Shown here one piece after another: positions 61,728 to 64,000 of a stretch of 64,000 nt of DNA. This DNA comes from Chlorogloeopsis sp. ULAP01 (GTDB lineage Bacteria > Cyanobacteriota > Cyanobacteriia > Cyanobacteriales > Nostocaceae). Positions within the stretch are counted from its first letter, which is position 1. Each line of letters begins with the position of its first letter. The stretch lies in the NCBI RefSeq assembly GCF_030381805.1, contig NZ_JAUDRH010000003.1:1-64000 (forward strand). The letters run 5' to 3'. The translations under genes and the position numbers were made by a program. Under the pieces are notes generated by a model. The model searched no databases and was not told the DNA's origin. It saw nothing but the letters and a program-made list of their open reading frames with translations.

Positions 61728-62921
61728 TTATTTCAATCGCTCGATGGCAATTGCAGTACCGCCACCAGTACCATGACAGATTGCTGCCAATCCTAGTTGC
61801 CCATCTTTGTGTTCCAAAGCATTGAGCAGTGTCACGAGAATTCGCGCTCCAGAAGCGCCAATCGGATGCCCTAAGGCGATCGCTCCTCCGTGAGGATTCA
61901 ACTTCTCCAGAGGTATTCCCAACATCTGATGGAAAAGCAGTGAGTTTACTGCGAAAGCTTCATTATTCTCGAACAGGTCAAAATCAGAAATCTTAAGATT
62001 TAGTTTTTCTAGTAATTTCTTAACTGCTAAGACGGGTATTTCCACAAACCGCCAAGTTTCCCCACCATGCCAGCTGCTACCAAGCACTTTCGCGATCGGC
62101 TTCAACCCATATTTGTCTACAGCTGACTGGCTAGCTAAAATTAGTGCGGCTGCTCCATCACTAATCTGACTGCTATTTCCTGCCGTCAAAACACCATCTT
62201 TATTAAAAGCAGGGCGTAGTTTGGCTAGAGCCTCTAGCGATGTATCTGCACGGATTCCCTCGTCAGTATCTATTACTGTCGTTCCTTTTTTGGTACTAAC
62301 TTCGATGGGAACAATCTCTTTTTTTAATATTCCTTTCTCTGTTGCTGCTGCTGCACGCTGATGGGAATTAAGTGCAATCTCATCCAAATCTTTACGGGCG
62401 AATCCATGAATTTGTGCGACTCGCTCTGTTTGCTCTCCCATGCCTTCGCCTGTTGTTCCATCACTTAAACCATCACGGAGCAGGATATCTGTTAACTGTT
62501 CTGGTGCGCCTAAAAGGAATTTATAACCCCACCTAGCTCTATGAGAAAGTGAAAAGCCTGCCCCAGACATGGATTCCATTCCTCCAGCCAGCACGATATC
62601 TGCTTCGCCTGAGCGAATAGCTAAGTTTGCGTTCATCAAGCTCATCATTCCTGACGAACACACCATATCCACTGCATATCCATTTGCTGTCTCCGGAATA
62701 CCAGCCTTAAAAGCTGCTTGCCGAGGCAATAATTGTCCATGACCTGATCGGAGTACATTACCAAAGATATACAGGTCTACCATTTCCCCAGACACTCCTC
62801 CCCTTTCTAGAGCAGCACGCATAGCTGTTGCACCTAAATCCACCGGAGAGAAATTCGCAAGATTTCCTCCGAAGCGAGCGAGTGGGGTACGTACTGCTGA
62901 AATTATGTAGGCTTGTTCCAT
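61728..62921 (-). CDS. phaA: Acetyl-CoA acetyltransferase (beta-ketothiolase) PhaA
   Basis: 397 aa. Thiolase family with active-site Cys in VDMVCSSGMMSLMNA (about 80-94), NNEAFAVNSLLFHQ, GGAIALGHPIGASGARILV and the second Cys in LAAICHGTGGGTAIAIE. It condenses two acetyl-CoA to acetoacetyl-CoA, the first step of polyhydroxybutyrate synthesis. phaC and phaE are not in the window. It reads away from phaP. Confidence 0.92.
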   Translation of the reverse strand: MEQAYIISAVRTPLARFGGNLANFSPVDLGATAMRAALERGGVSGEMVDLYIFGNVLRSGHGQLLPRQAAFKAGIPETANGYAVDMVCSSGMMSLMNANLAIRSGEADIVLAGGMESMSGAGFSLSHRARWGYKFLLGAPEQLTDILLRDGLSDGTTGEGMGEQTERVAQIHGFARKDLDEIALNSHQRAAAATEKGILKKEIVPIEVSTKKGTTVIDTDEGIRADTSLEALAKLRPAFNKDGVLTAGNSSQISDGAAALILASQSAVDKYGLKPIAKVLGSSWHGGETWRFVEIPVLAVKKLLEKLNLKISDFDLFENNEAFAVNSLLFHQMLGIPLEKLNPHGGAIALGHPIGASGARILVTLLNALEHKDGQLGLAAICHGTGGGTAIAIERLK

Positions 62922-63121
62922 ACTTTTGTAAAAACTTGATGGAAACTACTTGTATTCATTTACCTATCTTTATACATTAAAAATCTATTCTGAATATTAG
63001 AAAAGTATTAGAAAATAGTGTAATTTTCGATTAATTATATTATTTAATCAAATGATTAGTCACAAAAATCTTTAGCATAATTATTTATGTATGTTAATGA
63101 TTAAGTCAAAGGAGTTAAAAA

Positions 63122-63394
63122 ATGGAGTGGTACAATACATCCGAGCAATTCATGAGACAAATGAATGATTTCCAAAGAACTACTTTTGAAAATTGGTCAT
63201 CGATGTTTCCTGGAACACAAAACTTTAGTATGTCAAGTTATCGTGATAATTTGAATAAAGCTTTGAGTTTTCAAGAATCTTTACTGAGTAATTCTTTGGA
63301 AGTACAGGCTCAATTAAGCCGTATGTATATAGATACCCAGAAGCAATTTTTGCAAGGGTATTTCAATATTTTGCGCAACTGGTACAACTATTAA
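63122..63394 (+). CDS. phaP: Phasin-like protein (PhaP, Ssl2501 type)
   Basis: 90 aa with AAAGGAG 7-8 nt upstream. It is all-helical and rich in Gln, Asn, Phe and Tyr: FMRQMNDFQRTTFENWSSMF, LSFQESLLSNSLEVQAQLSR and QKQFLQGYFNILRNWYN. Size and pattern match the small phasin of Synechocystis (Ssl2501), which coats PHB granules. Position divergent to phaAB supports it. PhaE is much longer and is excluded. Confidence 0.72.
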   Translation: MEWYNTSEQFMRQMNDFQRTTFENWSSMFPGTQNFSMSSYRDNLNKALSFQESLLSNSLEVQAQLSRMYIDTQKQFLQGYFNILRNWYNY

Positions 63395-64000
63395 ACGAAA
63401 AAACTTAGTAGATTTCATTCAATTGATAGAGTGTGCTTGCCAAGTAGAAACAAAAGTTTGAATTTGCTACCGATTAAGCAATCTCTAAACACTAATAAGC
63501 CCCTAAGTAAGTTTATTGGGGGCTTTTTAATTAAGAGCAAACAAACTTCCTCAATAGCCACATACTCCATCTAAAACTGACTCATTTCAACTCATATAGT
63601 TTGATAATAGAGAACTGTGTAAAAATATCTTGAGCACGAGTGTGGTAACTAATAACTCGTGAAGGCTTTTTGTGTAAGTAAAAAGGTAAAGGGTAGGATG
63701 AAAATTGATATGGAACAAGTTCCGTAAATACGGCAGATAGATATTTCTAGCTAAGTATGTATTGACGTATACAGTTATAACAGGCATTTAAGCGTTTATT
63801 TCAGCTTAGTTTCAAGTTATCTATCTCAAGAATTATCTTGAATCACTATATTAATTTTATCCTCTATCCTAAGGAGGAATATATACTCAATATTTTTAAC
63901 TCAGCCTGGGTTAGGAATATTAAATATTTTAATATTTTGCTCATGGCTTTAAAACTAGAGAATTTCAGTGAGTATTGACCTCTTATTTCCGATAATTAAA
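63395..64000. other. Downstream non-coding region at the window end
   Basis: 606 bp. The phaP terminator is at 63497-63529. The rest is AT-rich; a minus-strand 66-codon frame at 63587-63787 has no family resemblance or ribosome-binding site. No gene is seen up to the window edge. Confidence 0.5.
63497..63529 (+). terminator. Rho-independent terminator of phaP
   Basis: AAGCCCC (63497-63503) pairs with GGGGCTT, followed by TTT. The stem may extend by TAA/TTA pairs inside the loop. It is 100 bp after the phaP stop. Confidence 0.65.

Noticed and set aside
63122..63394. Truncated PhaE
   Set aside because: It has its own strong ribosome-binding site, a full helical pattern, terminator and the size of the Ssl2501 phasin; PhaE is over 300 residues.
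63587..63787. 66-codon minus-strand frame
   Set aside because: No motif, no ribosome-binding site, composition fits AT-rich noise.

Overview
The window looks like chromosomal DNA of a filamentous, probably Nostocales-type, cyanobacterium. The reasons are frequent GCGATCGC (HIP1) sites, cyanobacterial signature genes (bicA, a cmpABCD bicarbonate ABC transporter, cyanophycinase, DUF4278, glycolate dehydrogenase subunits, a Ssl2501-like phasin), many heptamer STRR repeats and palindromic intergenic repeats, and large WD40-STAND proteins. No rRNA, tRNA, CRISPR array or intact insertion sequence was recognised.

Layout. 1-1.7 kb: the tail of an unknown gene and an exported-type amidohydrolase. 1.9-15.7 kb: an accessory island. 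It holds an AAA-ATPase/14xWD40 protein, an aerolysin/ETX-MTX2-like pore-forming protein, a small DUF4278 protein, an HTH-like/NB-ARC/14xWD40 STAND protein, a flavin-binding split-barrel protein, and a three-gene run of a coiled-coil protein, a ParA/MinD-like ATPase and a vMAP-N/AAA protein. Two direct copies of a four-palindrome repeat bracket its 5.6-13.0 kb core. 15.9-28.1 kb: mixed genes (orphan PhnD-type binding protein, GNAT, outer-membrane barrel, second exported amidohydrolase, DUF2945-DUF3140 pair, ComFB-like, YaaW-like, O-antigen-ligase-like, CPA1 antiporter), with a repeat-rich gap near 26 kb holding a candidate small RNA. 28.3-31 kb: hybrid histidine kinase.

31.4-45.1 kb is an inorganic-carbon region: glycolate dehydrogenase GlcF/GlcE, the bicarbonate ABC transporter CmpABCD, the Na+-dependent bicarbonate carrier BicA, and a cation/proton antiporter that could supply BicA with a sodium gradient. 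A strongly conserved ~66-bp element lies upstream of both cmpA and bicA and is the best candidate for a shared promoter/operator. 45-52 kb: MFS exporter, lipid kinase-like, ExoD, membrane desaturase (preceded by a tandem duplicated, possibly structured element), YjbQ, KTSC and HdeD genes.

52-59 kb is a minus-strand block around nitrogen-reserve mobilisation: cyanophycinase and arginine deiminase, with an aspartoacylase-like zinc hydrolase, a baeRF-like protein and membrane/stress proteins. 60-63.4 kb: SGNH hydrolase and polyhydroxybutyrate genes phaB-phaA, divergent from a phasin gene (phaP).

All functions are read from motifs and family resemblance in the translated sequence; no database search was run.
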